A program made the position numbers and the translations under genes. Source: Flammeovirgaceae bacterium SG7u.111 (GTDB lineage Bacteria; Bacteroidota; Bacteroidia; Cytophagales; Flammeovirgaceae). From it: DNA of 64,000 nucleotides. Location: assembly GCA_034044135.1 (NCBI GenBank), contig CP139021.1, positions 7,540,001 to 7,604,000 of the forward strand, read 5' to 3'. The stretch's first letter is position 1. The number at the start of each line of letters is the position of its first letter. Positions 45,419 through 55,493 of this stretch are shown here, in pieces. Under the pieces are notes generated by a model. That model saw only the letters and a program-made list of their open reading frames with translations, had not been told where the DNA came from and made no database searches.

Positions 45419-45593
45419 GGGCTTGTTTTAACTTTAGGTTTTCAAGCAAAAATGCTCAGTTTATGCTTCTTGCGAAAGAATAAAATTTTTGAATAGCAGC
45501 CATCGTGGCGTGGTACTATGGAAAAATTTTCTTTTGATGCAAGGTTCATGAAATGTGCTTTTGCAGCGAAATAGGTGAAACTTAAACAAGCTC
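45419..45593. mobile_element. Palindromic MITE, family A, copy 2 (diverged)
   Basis: This 175-bp copy begins GGGCTTGTTTTAAC and ends TTAAACAAGCTC. It is flanked by TTA on both sides (45416-45418, 45594-45596). It keeps family blocks such as TTTAGGTTTTCAAGC, TTTTTGAATAGCAGC and TTTGCAGCGAAATAG, but the centre is longer and altered. It fills the upstream region of the giant gene, ending 63 bases before its start. Confidence 0.65.
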
Positions 45594-45656
45594 TTACGAT
45601 AAAGAACTTTGGGCAAAGTTCGAGGGACAATTGTTTGTAAAAAGGATACCTATACC

Positions 45657-48600
45657 ATGAAAAAATATTTGAGTTCTATCCTGTTCTGCCTTTTGGTGGT
45701 AGGAAAAACTTTCGGCCAATTTAAGGATGTGCCATTTACACATAAGGATAGCCTTAGTGTTGACATCAATAACTTGATGGGACAATCATCAAGCGCTACG
45801 GCAGATACCGTACTTGGGGCTTTTAATGGAATTTACGAAGGTCTTTCCGAAGACCAGCTAAATTTGGTGTTTGAAGTATCTAAAACAATGTACGGAAAGG
45901 GTTATAGAGCTAATCCACATATGGAGAATTTTTATGCCTGCATAGCTTTTGGTATAGACAATCGCAATTTGCCGTCTTCACAGCTCACTCGTTTTCTCGA
46001 GATAGCTGACACCACTGCTAGGCTTTATAAAGGAAATCTTTTCAGAAACTTCCTTTCCCTCACTCGAGATTTTTGCGAAACAGATACTATTTATTCCTCT
46101 AAATACAATCGCCTAATAGTGGAAGGGGACGACTTTACCTTCGAGCATGTATTTGATGAGAGTTTGGTGGATCCAAAAGCTTTGGTTGCAATGAATTCGG
46201 CTGTTCCTGAAGCTGTGCTAGAAGAGGAAATTGAGGAAGAGCTACCAGATGAAGAAGAAATAAAAAAAGAAGAATGGTTTGAGCATTTGGAAGAAGAAGA
46301 GGAGGAGGAAGACGGGGAAGAGCTTTCTTGGGGTGATGATGGAGGCTGGGAGGTATATGAAGAAGGGGACGAGGAAAGTTGGGAAGAAGGGGATGAGTCT
46401 ACCGATTTTGAAGAAGGGGAAGGAAGTCCTGGAGATGCAATTTTCGAAAGTTTTGCTCCTCCAGCAGCGGATTTGCCTGATGTGCTCGGCCCTATGCTCA
46501 GCATAAAAAATGCAAATTTCCACATGCATTCTATTTACGATACGGTAAAAATGGAGAACGTGAGTGGGGATTTATTGCTGATGAACTACGAGTTTGTTGG
46601 TACTGACGGAAAATTGGGCTGGGATAATACAGGCTTGGACTCTGGAAATGTATTTTGTGATTTGGCTGACTATTCTTTTAATATAAAAAGTACAAGAATT
46701 TCTGCTGAAGATGCGGAGCTTCACTATGGATCCAAGTTGAAAGAACCTGTGAAAGGGAGTTTTATATACGATAGCCATATTCACAACTTGAGACCAAAAC
46801 AAGCTAAATTCCCTCAATTTCAATCTTACCAAAGTAATATAGAAATAGAAGATTTGGCTGATAGCATTAGGTATAGAGGAGGTTTTTCTTTGCAAGGGAA
46901 AAAGTTTTTGAGTAATTCGGCCGAAGGCGTAGAAGCTACTCTAGATTTTATGGGGAGTAATGGTAACTCGAAATTCACCGCTATTTCCAAAAAAGGGTTT
47001 GTTTTTGACGATTCGTTGATTTACAGCCCAGAAGCAGCGATTAAAGTCCATTACGATGACTCCACAAGTATTTCCCATCCAGCTACTATTTTTAAATACG
47101 ATACCAAATTAGATATCTTGAGGGCAAGAAGGGGCAAAGATGAAAACAAAACATCTCCATTTATAGACGAGCGCCAGTCTGTGTATATTTCTGCCGAAAT
47201 GCTGGAATGGGACATGAAGAAAGATAGTATTGATCTATTTATCCTCAATGCTCGCGAGCGCATTCCTTTGGTGGTTGAATCCACTGATTATTTTGATAAA
47301 TATAGGTTCATTGCCTTGCAAGGGCTGTACAAGTTCCATCCGCTTCAAATGGTGGTTGGTTATGCAAACCGAATAAAGTCCAATACATTCACCAGCTACG
47401 AAATGGCAACCGACCTGAAGCAGCAACCTAATGTGGTGAAAGGTGCAATGCAAGAGCTTGGAAGGAGAGGGTACATCGAATATAATGACGAAACGGATGA
47501 GATCACTGTAAAAAGAAAGGCAAAGCTGTACGTATATGCCAATATGGGCAAAAAAGGGGTCGATTTTGATAATATGATCATGCATTCGCGAGTGAACAAC
47601 GGTCCTAACCTAAGTATTTCGGTGAATGGAAAAGGTTTTGAAGTAAGTGGGGTAAAGCGTTTCAATTTAAGCGACCAGATGGGAATTGTAGCTACTCCTG
47701 AAGATGGAAAAGTAAATTTGGAAGATGGTAGAAATACCTCTTTTGCAGGAAGGATGCAAGCAGGGAATTTTGTATTTAGGGGAAAAGAGTTCATGTTCAA
47801 TTATGATAGCTTTAAAGTAGACTTGGATGTGGTAGACTCCATTAGTATTATGGTGAAGCAGAAAAATGGACAGTTCAAAGAAATGCAAAACAACATCGTG
47901 AATACCGGAGGTGTGTTATACATTTCCCACCCAAGAAACAAGTCTGGTAAAAATAAATTGCCGCAGTATCCTATTCTCGATGCGCTTAAAGGAGGTACAA
48001 TCTATTTTGATGGTCCTGAAATTTTGGGCGGAGCTTATGATTCCACTATTCTTTTTGATATTCCTCCATTTGAAATCGACAGTTTGAATAGTAGCAACAC
48101 AAGTATTATTTCCTTCAATGGTACTTTTAAGTCAGGTGGGATTTTTGAGGATTTCGAGCAAGTACTCATTGTAGATAGTACTGATAATTCTTTTGGTTTC
48201 AAACGTGATATGCCAGATGCAGGCGAGCCTGTTTACGGAGGGAAAGGTACTTTTTTCAATAAAATAAGGCTGAATAATAAAGGAATAAGAGGCGATGGTC
48301 GGATTAATTATTTGACTGCTGACTTTAATTCTAAAGATTTTATTTTTTATCCAGATTCGGTATTGACAAAAGGAGAAAAGGGTGAGATAGCTTTTGGTGA
48401 ACATAATGGGGTTGAGTTCCCAAGCGTCCAAATGGATGGCTATAAAATGAAATGGCTGGTAAATAGTGATAGTATGCTTTTGACCAACCCAAAATCCAAG
48501 CCTTTTCATGTGTACGATCCAAATACGAACTTTGAAGGTACGCTTGCACTTACTCCAGAAGAGCTGAAAGGCGATGGGCGAATAGAAACAGAAAATTCGA

Positions 48601-50576
48601 TAAATTCATCAGAACAATTTCAGCTAGAGGGGACGTCTTATGTAAGCCATTATTCTAAGTTCTTGATTAAGTCGGACGATCCTGATGTTCCTGCCATGTT
48701 GGGAGACCCGGTAAAGGTGGAATATGATTTGAAAGACCGAATGGCTTTGATCAAAAGTGAAGAAGAAGGCTCAAGTGTTTTCGCCTTCCCATTCGTACAA
48801 TACCAGTCAAATATTAGTCAGGTATCATGGAACTTAGATAAGAATGTCTTGGTGATGAGTGTGAATACCGAAAATGAATCAGGTTTGGGCAAGTTTACCT
48901 CGGGTAATAGCAAACACGATTCCTTATCTGTCTTTGCCACCGATGCAATGTATGACCTTTCGGGTCACGTATTGGGTTTGGCCGGAGTTCCTTATTTGGT
49001 TGTGGCAAATATCAAAATCATACCCGATAGTGGTAAAGTAAATATTAGGGAACATGCCGAAATGGACGAGTTGAACGGGGCTACCCTCGAATTCAACGCA
49101 CTTCAAAAAAGACATGTACTTACTGATGCGAAAATCAAAGTGCATTCGAGCAATGAGTTTGAAGGAACGGCGAATTATGCATACACCTATGGAGTGAAAG
49201 ATACCTTTAATGTTGTTTTTGATAGGTTTGAAACAGAAAAAACAGAGGTAAAAGGAGCGAAAGGAGGTATTTCTTATACTACTACTGGTTTTTCAAAAAT
49301 CATTGAGGATGATCAATTTGCATTTGCCCCAGGGCTTTATTTCCAAGGAGACCTTGAAATCCATGATACTGAAGAATACCTCGATTTTAAAGGGCAAGCC
49401 AGCCTAGCCCTTGATAGAGATGAAAACGACTGGTTCGATTATACATCCAACGATGCCAATACCCATGGGGTCATCAATATTGATGAAAACCTTCAGGTTT
49501 CAGGTTACCCTACCAAGCTGAAAACAGGTTTGTTCTTTTCTAAAATAGACCGTGAACCCTATATTGCTATGGTGCAGTTTAAGCGTGAGTGGGCTGCTGA
49601 CCGCTCTTTGTTTCAAGCTAGAGGAGAGCTTTCTTATAGCGATTCATCCAACACTTATAGGATAGCACCTCAACAGCTCAGAGATGAAGAGACCCAAAAG
49701 GGGCATGATTTTGTCTATGAGCACAAGCCTGAAACGGCAACTTTCTCGGGCGAATTGCAATTTGTACTTCCCGTGGAAGACCAATACACGGTAAAAGCAG
49801 CGGGTACTGGTTTTGCTAAAACAGAGGAAAAAGATTTTCAAATAAATGCGAGTGTACTGATTGAGTTTAATGGCGATGGACCAGTGATGGAAACCATGGC
49901 CGAAGACCTAGCTGACAATACCTCTAGCACTGAAGGAGCTATTGAAAACGAAGAAAAATTTGCCAATAAAATAGCCCAAATGCTTCCCGAAAAAAGTGTG
50001 TTTGAGTTTTTGGATAGGTTTGCCGATGGAAGTGCGACCATTAGCGATTATTTTAATACCGGTATTTTCTTGACCAATGTCGATTTCAAATGGTCTGATG
50101 AAATGAAGGCTTTTTACAATGAAGGCACAGTTGGGCTTGGAGGTGTATTCAAGAAAGAAATCGACACGCAAATAGATGCGTATATTGAAATTCCGAAAGC
50201 TGAATCAGATAATGCGTTTAATGTCTTTTTAATGGACAGCGAGGAAATGTGGTACTATTTTAACTTTGACAAAACAGGTATCCGTGCAGTTTCATCTAAC
50301 GATATTTTCAACCTTGATCTCTCTAAAAACTCAAACGGCTTAGTCAAATTGGCCGAGATAGATGAGATGTTAGGGTATGTGAGTAGTTTTCGAATGAACT
50401 ATTTAGGAATTGAGGAGATGCTCGACTTGGTTATACCTACTGGAGATATAGACCCGTATGCCAATACTGGAGGAGATTTTGGTGACGATCCATTTGGTGA
50501 TATTTCTGAAGAAGGAGATGTAGCGCCAGTTGAAGAAGAAGAAGCCGAAGAAGAGGAAGATGATGATGGGTTTTAG
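45657..50576 (+). CDS. Giant secreted hypothetical protein (1639 residues)
   Basis: I chose ATG at 45657, which begins a signal peptide (MKKYLSSILFCLLVVGKTFG). The 16 residues before it in the open frame are not signal-like. A Glu-rich segment lies near 190-265. The rest is long, beta-rich and uniform, with repeated patterns such as FxGxANYAYTYG and GDGRI-type turns. A helix-turn-like stretch occurs around 595-630 (TSYEMATDLKQQPNVVKGAM). The C-terminus is again acidic. I recognise no domain. Beta-helix or AsmA/OstA-like surface folding is inference. A YwqK-like protein and prfA follow on the same strand. Confidence 0.8.
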   Translation: MKKYLSSILFCLLVVGKTFGQFKDVPFTHKDSLSVDINNLMGQSSSATADTVLGAFNGIYEGLSEDQLNLVFEVSKTMYGKGYRANPHMENFYACIAFGIDNRNLPSSQLTRFLEIADTTARLYKGNLFRNFLSLTRDFCETDTIYSSKYNRLIVEGDDFTFEHVFDESLVDPKALVAMNSAVPEAVLEEEIEEELPDEEEIKKEEWFEHLEEEEEEEDGEELSWGDDGGWEVYEEGDEESWEEGDESTDFEEGEGSPGDAIFESFAPPAADLPDVLGPMLSIKNANFHMHSIYDTVKMENVSGDLLLMNYEFVGTDGKLGWDNTGLDSGNVFCDLADYSFNIKSTRISAEDAELHYGSKLKEPVKGSFIYDSHIHNLRPKQAKFPQFQSYQSNIEIEDLADSIRYRGGFSLQGKKFLSNSAEGVEATLDFMGSNGNSKFTAISKKGFVFDDSLIYSPEAAIKVHYDDSTSISHPATIFKYDTKLDILRARRGKDENKTSPFIDERQSVYISAEMLEWDMKKDSIDLFILNARERIPLVVESTDYFDKYRFIALQGLYKFHPLQMVVGYANRIKSNTFTSYEMATDLKQQPNVVKGAMQELGRRGYIEYNDETDEITVKRKAKLYVYANMGKKGVDFDNMIMHSRVNNGPNLSISVNGKGFEVSGVKRFNLSDQMGIVATPEDGKVNLEDGRNTSFAGRMQAGNFVFRGKEFMFNYDSFKVDLDVVDSISIMVKQKNGQFKEMQNNIVNTGGVLYISHPRNKSGKNKLPQYPILDALKGGTIYFDGPEILGGAYDSTILFDIPPFEIDSLNSSNTSIISFNGTFKSGGIFEDFEQVLIVDSTDNSFGFKRDMPDAGEPVYGGKGTFFNKIRLNNKGIRGDGRINYLTADFNSKDFIFYPDSVLTKGEKGEIAFGEHNGVEFPSVQMDGYKMKWLVNSDSMLLTNPKSKPFHVYDPNTNFEGTLALTPEELKGDGRIETENSINSSEQFQLEGTSYVSHYSKFLIKSDDPDVPAMLGDPVKVEYDLKDRMALIKSEEEGSSVFAFPFVQYQSNISQVSWNLDKNVLVMSVNTENESGLGKFTSGNSKHDSLSVFATDAMYDLSGHVLGLAGVPYLVVANIKIIPDSGKVNIREHAEMDELNGATLEFNALQKRHVLTDAKIKVHSSNEFEGTANYAYTYGVKDTFNVVFDRFETEKTEVKGAKGGISYTTTGFSKIIEDDQFAFAPGLYFQGDLEIHDTEEYLDFKGQASLALDRDENDWFDYTSNDANTHGVINIDENLQVSGYPTKLKTGLFFSKIDREPYIAMVQFKREWAADRSLFQARGELSYSDSSNTYRIAPQQLRDEETQKGHDFVYEHKPETATFSGELQFVLPVEDQYTVKAAGTGFAKTEEKDFQINASVLIEFNGDGPVMETMAEDLADNTSSTEGAIENEEKFANKIAQMLPEKSVFEFLDRFADGSATISDYFNTGIFLTNVDFKWSDEMKAFYNEGTVGLGGVFKKEIDTQIDAYIEIPKAESDNAFNVFLMDSEEMWYYFNFDKTGIRAVSSNDIFNLDLSKNSNGLVKLAEIDEMLGYVSSFRMNYLGIEEMLDLVIPTGDIDPYANTGGDFGDDPFGDISEEGDVAPVEEEEAEEEEDDDGF

Positions 50577-50667
50577 GCTTTCTCAATAAATCTTGTTAAG
50601 TTTCATCTTGGCAATAACCTACAAAGTTTTATAAAAAAGATAGAATTTTAAATAAATTGACTGAACA

Positions 50668-51576
50668 ATGGTACCAGTAAAAAAAACAGCTTTGTTTTTT
50701 ATGCTAGTGTGTTGCTTCGCCTTTGTTGCAACGGATGCATTTTCCCAAAAAAAGGACAGAAAAAAGAAGAAAGCCGAGCGCAAGGAAGAACTTACCGCTT
50801 CAGATACAGTAACTTTTACAACTTCGGATGATTTTAAGCCAACTCTTGAAATTAACCCTGGTGCTATTGAAGAGGAGAAAAAGCCCAAAAAGAAAAGGCG
50901 GAAAAAAAAGGTTTTCTATGGGCTGAAAACCAAGGTGAGATACTTTAAAGAGATAAGAAATAATTCTACAATAGTTATCAAAGTACATGTACTCAAGGAG
51001 TATGTAGCTCCAAACCCTTACATGCGTACGGTTTCTTACTATAGTGAAGATAAAAGGCGTCCGGCAAGCACAACTAAGTATAAACCCGAATACGGCATGC
51101 CCTTGCACGGTACTTATGAAAGAAGGGTGAATGGTGTGCTTACTGAAAAAGGGATTTACTACGTAGGGGGCAGACACGGGAGATGGGAAACATACGGTAG
51201 GGACCAGCTCCTCAGAGATAAAAAGAAGTATTACAGAGGTTTTCCAAAAGATTCAAAAATCACATATTACGATATAGAGAGCACTAAAATAAAAGAAGTT
51301 ATTCCTATTCAGTATGGCAAAAAAGAAGGGTGGTACTTAAAGTATTATGAAAATGGAAAACTGGCTGTAGTTGGTCAGTATGTAGATGATATAAAAGTGG
51401 GTACTTGGCTTGAGTATTACAATAAAGAAGGCGACAGGGGGCGTGAGAAAAAGGAAACTGTTTATGTAAATCGAAATCGCCCTTATGATGAAGAGTTTGA
51501 GCCCTATGTATCGAGAGAATGGGACGAAAAGGGAAAAAAAATTGTTGACAACAGGAAAAAGAAGCGTGGACGTTAG
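50668..51576 (+). CDS. Secreted YwqK/MORN-like repeat protein
   Basis: This 302-residue protein has a signal peptide (KKTALFFMLVCCFAFVATDAF) and a Lys-rich basic segment at about 30-95. MORN-like repeats follow (PLHGTYERRVNG, GRHGRWETYG, GKKEGWYLKYYENGKL, KVGTWLEYYNKEGD) as in the YwqK family. MORN strands often mediate membrane or protein contacts; a role is not known here. It follows the giant protein after 91 bases. Confidence 0.75.
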   Translation: MVPVKKTALFFMLVCCFAFVATDAFSQKKDRKKKKAERKEELTASDTVTFTTSDDFKPTLEINPGAIEEEKKPKKKRRKKKVFYGLKTKVRYFKEIRNNSTIVIKVHVLKEYVAPNPYMRTVSYYSEDKRRPASTTKYKPEYGMPLHGTYERRVNGVLTEKGIYYVGGRHGRWETYGRDQLLRDKKKYYRGFPKDSKITYYDIESTKIKEVIPIQYGKKEGWYLKYYENGKLAVVGQYVDDIKVGTWLEYYNKEGDRGREKKETVYVNRNRPYDEEFEPYVSREWDEKGKKIVDNRKKKRGR

Positions 51577-51612
51577 GCAAAGTAGGTGATGTGAATCTCA
51601 GATTAAATTCAC

Positions 51613-51620
51613 TATTTTTG
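51613..51620 (+). promoter_or_regulatory. -7-type promoter element upstream of prfA
   Basis: TATTTTTG matches TAnnTTTG exactly, 61 bases before the prfA start. No -33 TTTG was found at the right distance. Confidence 0.3.
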
Positions 51621-51681
51621 CAAAACGTTTGGAATCAGTGATAAGCACCGGAAATCTGGTGCTTTCTAAATACAGAGAGAT

Positions 51682-52755
51682 ATGTTAGATAAATTAGAAG
51701 AAATAAAAAATCGGTTTGATGAGGTGAGCGAACTTATCGTTCAGCCCGAAGCTATAGCCGATATGAAGCAATATGCCAAGCTTAATAAAGAATATAAAGA
51801 CTTGGATAAAATTGTGAAAGAGTATTTTAAGTACAAAGAAGTACTTGAAAATATTGATAATACCAAAGCGATCATTTCCACCGAAAAAGACGAAGAGTTT
51901 AGGGAAATGGCAAAGGAGGAACTCGACGGGTTTCTTGAGCAGAAAAAAGAGTTAGAAGGGGATATAAAAACCATGCTTATTCCCAAAGATCCTAATGATA
52001 GCAAAGATGTTATTTTGGAAATTAGGGCTGGAGCCGGAGGAGACGAAGCTGCAATTTTTGCAGGTGATATCTATAGGATGTACCAGCGTTTTGCTGAAAG
52101 GATGAACTGGAAAATGAGTCTAATGGACTTTACCGATGGTACGTCTGGCGGCTTTAAAGAGATCATTACTTCTATTTCAGGTGAAGATGTGTACGGAAAG
52201 CTCAAGTTTGAGTCTGGGGTGCACAGGGTGCAACGAGTACCGGCTACAGAAACTCAAGGAAGGGTTCATACTTCTGCAGCGTCGGTTGCGGTTCTGCCCG
52301 AAATGGAAGATGTTGATGTACAAATCAATATGGGAGATGTCAAAAAAGAGATTTTCTGTGCGTCGGGTCCAGGTGGTCAGTCGGTAAATACTACCTACTC
52401 TGCTGTAAGGTTAACCCATATTCCTTCAGGTATAGTGGCTTCTTGCCAAGATCAAAAGTCTCAGATCAAGAATATGGAAAAAGCTTTGAACGTACTTCGT
52501 TCAAGAATTTATGAAATGGAGCTTGAAAAACACAATGCTGAAGTAGGTGCGCAGCGTAAATCAATGGTAGGTAGTGGCGATAGGTCTGACAAGATCAGAA
52601 CCTATAATTATCCACAAAGTAGGGTAACTGACCATCGAATTGGATTTACGGTTTATAACCTGACTGCGGTGGTAGATGGTGATATCGGAGAGTTTATTGA
52701 GAAACTCAGAATCGCTGATAATGCGGAAAAGATGAAAGAAGGTACAATGGCTTAA
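51682..52755 (+). CDS. prfA: Peptide chain release factor 1
   Basis: This 357-residue protein has the RF1 length. The GGQ loop is in [20 protein letters not shown], and the PAT stop-codon recognition motif ([13 protein letters not shown]) marks RF1. It releases peptides at UAA and UAG. A terminator follows. Confidence 0.97.
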   Translation: MLDKLEEIKNRFDEVSELIVQPEAIADMKQYAKLNKEYKDLDKIVKEYFKYKEVLENIDNTKAIISTEKDEEFREMAKEELDGFLEQKKELEGDIKTMLIPKDPNDSKDVILEIRAGAGGDEAAIFAGDIYRMYQRFAERMNWKMSLMDFTDGTSGGFKEIITSISGEDVYGKLKFESGVHRVQRVPATETQGRVHTSAASVAVLPEMEDVDVQINMGDVKKEIFCASGPGGQSVNTTYSAVRLTHIPSGIVASCQDQKSQIKNMEKALNVLRSRIYEMELEKHNAEVGAQRKSMVGSGDRSDKIRTYNYPQSRVTDHRIGFTVYNLTAVVDGDIGEFIEKLRIADNAEKMKEGTMA

Positions 52756-52779
52756 AAAAGCTTATTCCTAATAAAATAG

Positions 52780-52816
52780 AGGCCACCCTATCATTTTAAA
52801 TAGGCTGGCCTTTTTT
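52780..52816 (+). terminator. Intrinsic terminator after prfA
   Basis: A 12-bp stem with one mismatch (AGGCCACCCTAT with ATAGGCTGGCCT) and an 8-base loop is followed by six T. Confidence 0.85.
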
Positions 52817-52849
52817 AGTTGATTTTGGGTCTAAGGAATTTCTAGTAAA

Positions 52850-52984
52850 CTAGTGAGTAGCTTCGTAAGTAGCTGAAGCTTTATCTGCGGTGCTTGGTGT
52901 TGCCGCTTTTGATTTAAGACCAAGGAATGTAAGTAAGATGAAGGCGAAAGCAAATGCGAGTGAACGTAATTTCATTGATTTCAT
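52850..52984 (-). CDS. Small secreted hypothetical peptide (44 residues)
   Basis: ATG at 52984 (or 52975) gives 44 residues: a basic start (MKSMKLR), a hydrophobic core (LAFAFAFILLTFLGL), then a cleavage-like AxA context (SKAATPS) and a short Ser/Ala/Thr tail. It looks like a signal peptide with a short mature part, a common form in Bacteroidota. No family is recognised. It may be a peptide or a decayed exported protein. Confidence 0.45.
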   Translation of the reverse strand: MKSMKLRSLAFAFAFILLTFLGLKSKAATPSTADKASATYEATH

Positions 52985-53270
52985 GATAGACTTATTTAAA
53001 TGTTTGACTAGAGGTTTTGAACACTTTAATACTAATTATATGCCACTAATTGTTAAGTTATTGATATATAGTCATTTAGTAGTGTTTTAGCATATACCGT
53101 TCACATAAAAAAATGTACGCTTTTACACAGGGGTGTTCATAAACGAACAAATTTTTTGGTGAAATAATTAAATTTTATCATCGTAGAATTATACTAATTT
53201 TGTCATAGTGAAAGCTTACCACGAGGGAGGCTTACAATAGTTGAAAGTAAAAACAGTAAAACTACATCTC

Positions 53271-53855
53271 ATGAAAGTTGCCATCATTAAGTACAATGCA
53301 GGAAATATTCAGTCTGTCATTTATGCTCTGAACCGTTTGGGTATAGAGCCAGTGGTAACTGACAACCATGAGGAAATCAGAAATGCTGATAAAGTAATTT
53401 TCCCAGGTGTAGGAGAAGCTAATTCTGCTATGCGAAGCGTGGAAAGTAAAGGGCTTGATAAACTTATAATTGGTTTAAAGCAGCCTGTGTTTGGCATCTG
53501 TGTAGGGCTTCAGTTGCTATGCAGATATTCCGAAGAGAATGATACCAAATGTTTGGGGGTGTTTGATTTGGATGTGAAGAAGTTTCCTAACCAAAGCCAG
53601 AAAGTGCCTCAAATTGGTTGGAACAATATCAATGATTTCAAATCACCTCTTTTTAAAGGTGTTGAGGAAGACAAATATGTCTATTTTGTACACAGCTACT
53701 ATGCTGAGCTAAGCGAGTACACTGCTGCCCAATCGGAATACGGTGTGAAATTTAGTGCTGCTTTGCAAAAAGATAACTTTTATGCTGCCCAGTTCCACCC
53801 CGAAAAAAGTAGCAGAACAGGAGCGAAGATTATCCAGAATTTTTTAGATATCTAA
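53271..53855 (+). CDS. hisH: Imidazole glycerol phosphate synthase glutaminase subunit
   Basis: I chose ATG at 53271 (MKVAIIKYNAGN), the family start, over the open frame from 53241. 194 residues is the normal HisH length. The glutaminase nucleophile is in FGICVGLQLLC, and His and Glu stand in QFHPEKS. It supplies ammonia to HisF in histidine synthesis. hisF and the other his genes are not adjacent, which is notable but not impossible. A -7-like TAATTTTG is at 53195-53202. Confidence 0.93.
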   Translation: MKVAIIKYNAGNIQSVIYALNRLGIEPVVTDNHEEIRNADKVIFPGVGEANSAMRSVESKGLDKLIIGLKQPVFGICVGLQLLCRYSEENDTKCLGVFDLDVKKFPNQSQKVPQIGWNNINDFKSPLFKGVEEDKYVYFVHSYYAELSEYTAAQSEYGVKFSAALQKDNFYAAQFHPEKSSRTGAKIIQNFLDI

Positions 53856-55393
53856 TTGGTGCAATCTGCTCCTGCGTTTATGCAAAGCTTGCTATCTTCT
53901 GTTGAATAGTCGAATTCTACGTCAACAGGGATGGCAGGGCAATTTCCCGTAATACAAGTTTTAGCTTCAGCAGTGATGTTCACTTCAGGAGTTCCATCGG
54001 TGATTTTCATGGTCATGAAATAAGTAACAAAATAGGTTTCTGAGCCTATAAGTACTGCTTGGGTTGTTTTTCCTTCAAGTAAAATATTGCCCTCATTTGA
54101 AATTTCACCAGCAAGTAGCATACTTGGAATAAACTCGAACGGACTTTCATAAAGCCCGGAAAACTCAATTTCATCGAAGGTGGTGCTCAATATTGCTTCC
54201 GTGAAGTTAGCAGTAGTAATACCTTCTAGTTCTAAGTCGGCATTGCTGGAAATACTGTAAACCCAAAGTTGTACATTATTCCCATAGCTACCCTGAATAG
54301 CAACCGAATCGCTTTCTTTGTATTTCAGGTTCTCCAAAATAGGGTGGTCGAGCAATGTTTCTTGGTAAAGGTCAAAGGTATCGGCATAAATACCAGTGAA
54401 ATCAATATGCTGAATTTGATCTTGCTTAGTCCAAACGGAAGTTGAAGTAGCCAAAGTGACTTGCTTACCTTGGCGAAGACTTTTGTCTGCATCGGCATAA
54501 TATCCATGCGTATTTAGAATTGTATCAAGCAGCTCATATCCGTAGGTAAGCGTCCCATTAGTTCCTTGTTGGAATGTCTCACTTGTACCATCAAAGAAAG
54601 CTTGTGCGTCTTCTGAACCTTGTGGAGTAGCATCGATGACAGCAGTTCCCTCATTCAAAAAACTCATGTTTTCCACAGTGAAAGGCAAACTTCCGTCTAC
54701 ATATAAATGCCCCCTGAAGTTTTCAAAGACATCTAGTTGGTTACTTGGCTCAAAGGGGATAAGCCCACTGTAAGAAATGGCAAATTTGCCACCCTCTACT
54801 TCAACATATCTTAGGGAAATATCACCTGAATAAGCAATGAAAGGATCGTCAAAGGCAACGTAATACTCGTCGAAGCGGAAAGTGCCTTCTTCAGTAGTTA
54901 GTGTGGCAAACCCTCCATCAACAACGGCGTGCATATAGCATTGGCTGTCAGAAAGAGGGAGGGAATCAGGGTTGCTGAACATAATTCCTTGGTTCAGTTC
55001 CATATTTGCCCCAGATTCAGTTTCATTTATTATGTTGCTGAAAATACCTGTTTGAGGAAAGTTGGCGATGGCATAGCCCGACATAGAAGAAAAGCTGCTG
55101 TCGCTATCGGTAACTACATCAAAGTCGCCGTTGGTGAAATACACAATATCGCCTTCAGAATCTTTGAAATAAAGGCTGCCTTTTATTTGGGAGCTTCCTT
55201 TCGAAATCGCAATTCTATTCTGATTTACATAAAAGGTGATATCACAATTATTATCTGCATTTAGTGTAAACGGATAGCTTTCCAACTCTTCTCTTTCAAA
55301 GAGATCAAAGGGTTCGAAGTTGCCCAGGTCGCAGCCAGGCAAGGTGAGCCAGAGTAGAAATTGTGTGATTAGAAGAATTTTAAATTTCTTCAT
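53852..55393 (-). CDS. Large hypothetical lipoprotein
   Basis: I chose ATG at 55393 (MKKFKILLITQFLLWLTLPGCD), which has a lipobox, over the open frame from 55480. This gives 513 residues, beta-rich and Ser/Thr/Asp/Glu-rich, with two Cys near the C-terminus. I recognise no domain. It shares its stop with hisH in a 4-base convergent overlap. Confidence 0.75.
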   Translation of the reverse strand: MKKFKILLITQFLLWLTLPGCDLGNFEPFDLFEREELESYPFTLNADNNCDITFYVNQNRIAISKGSSQIKGSLYFKDSEGDIVYFTNGDFDVVTDSDSSFSSMSGYAIANFPQTGIFSNIINETESGANMELNQGIMFSNPDSLPLSDSQCYMHAVVDGGFATLTTEEGTFRFDEYYVAFDDPFIAYSGDISLRYVEVEGGKFAISYSGLIPFEPSNQLDVFENFRGHLYVDGSLPFTVENMSFLNEGTAVIDATPQGSEDAQAFFDGTSETFQQGTNGTLTYGYELLDTILNTHGYYADADKSLRQGKQVTLATSTSVWTKQDQIQHIDFTGIYADTFDLYQETLLDHPILENLKYKESDSVAIQGSYGNNVQLWVYSISSNADLELEGITTANFTEAILSTTFDEIEFSGLYESPFEFIPSMLLAGEISNEGNILLEGKTTQAVLIGSETYFVTYFMTMKITDGTPEVNITAEAKTCITGNCPAIPVDVEFDYSTEDSKLCINAGADCTN

Positions 55394-55493
55394 ATTGATA
55401 TGGCCTAATAAAAGGCTTAAATAGTTGGTGAAAAATTGTTCATCTGCCTGATATGTGCAAACATCAGGCAGAAAGTTCAATTCATCGAAAAAA

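Noticed and set aside
46091-46529. Long Ser-rich ORFs on the minus strand
   Set aside because: They are reverse complements of the Glu-rich segment of the giant protein; the strange composition comes from the codons of the real gene.
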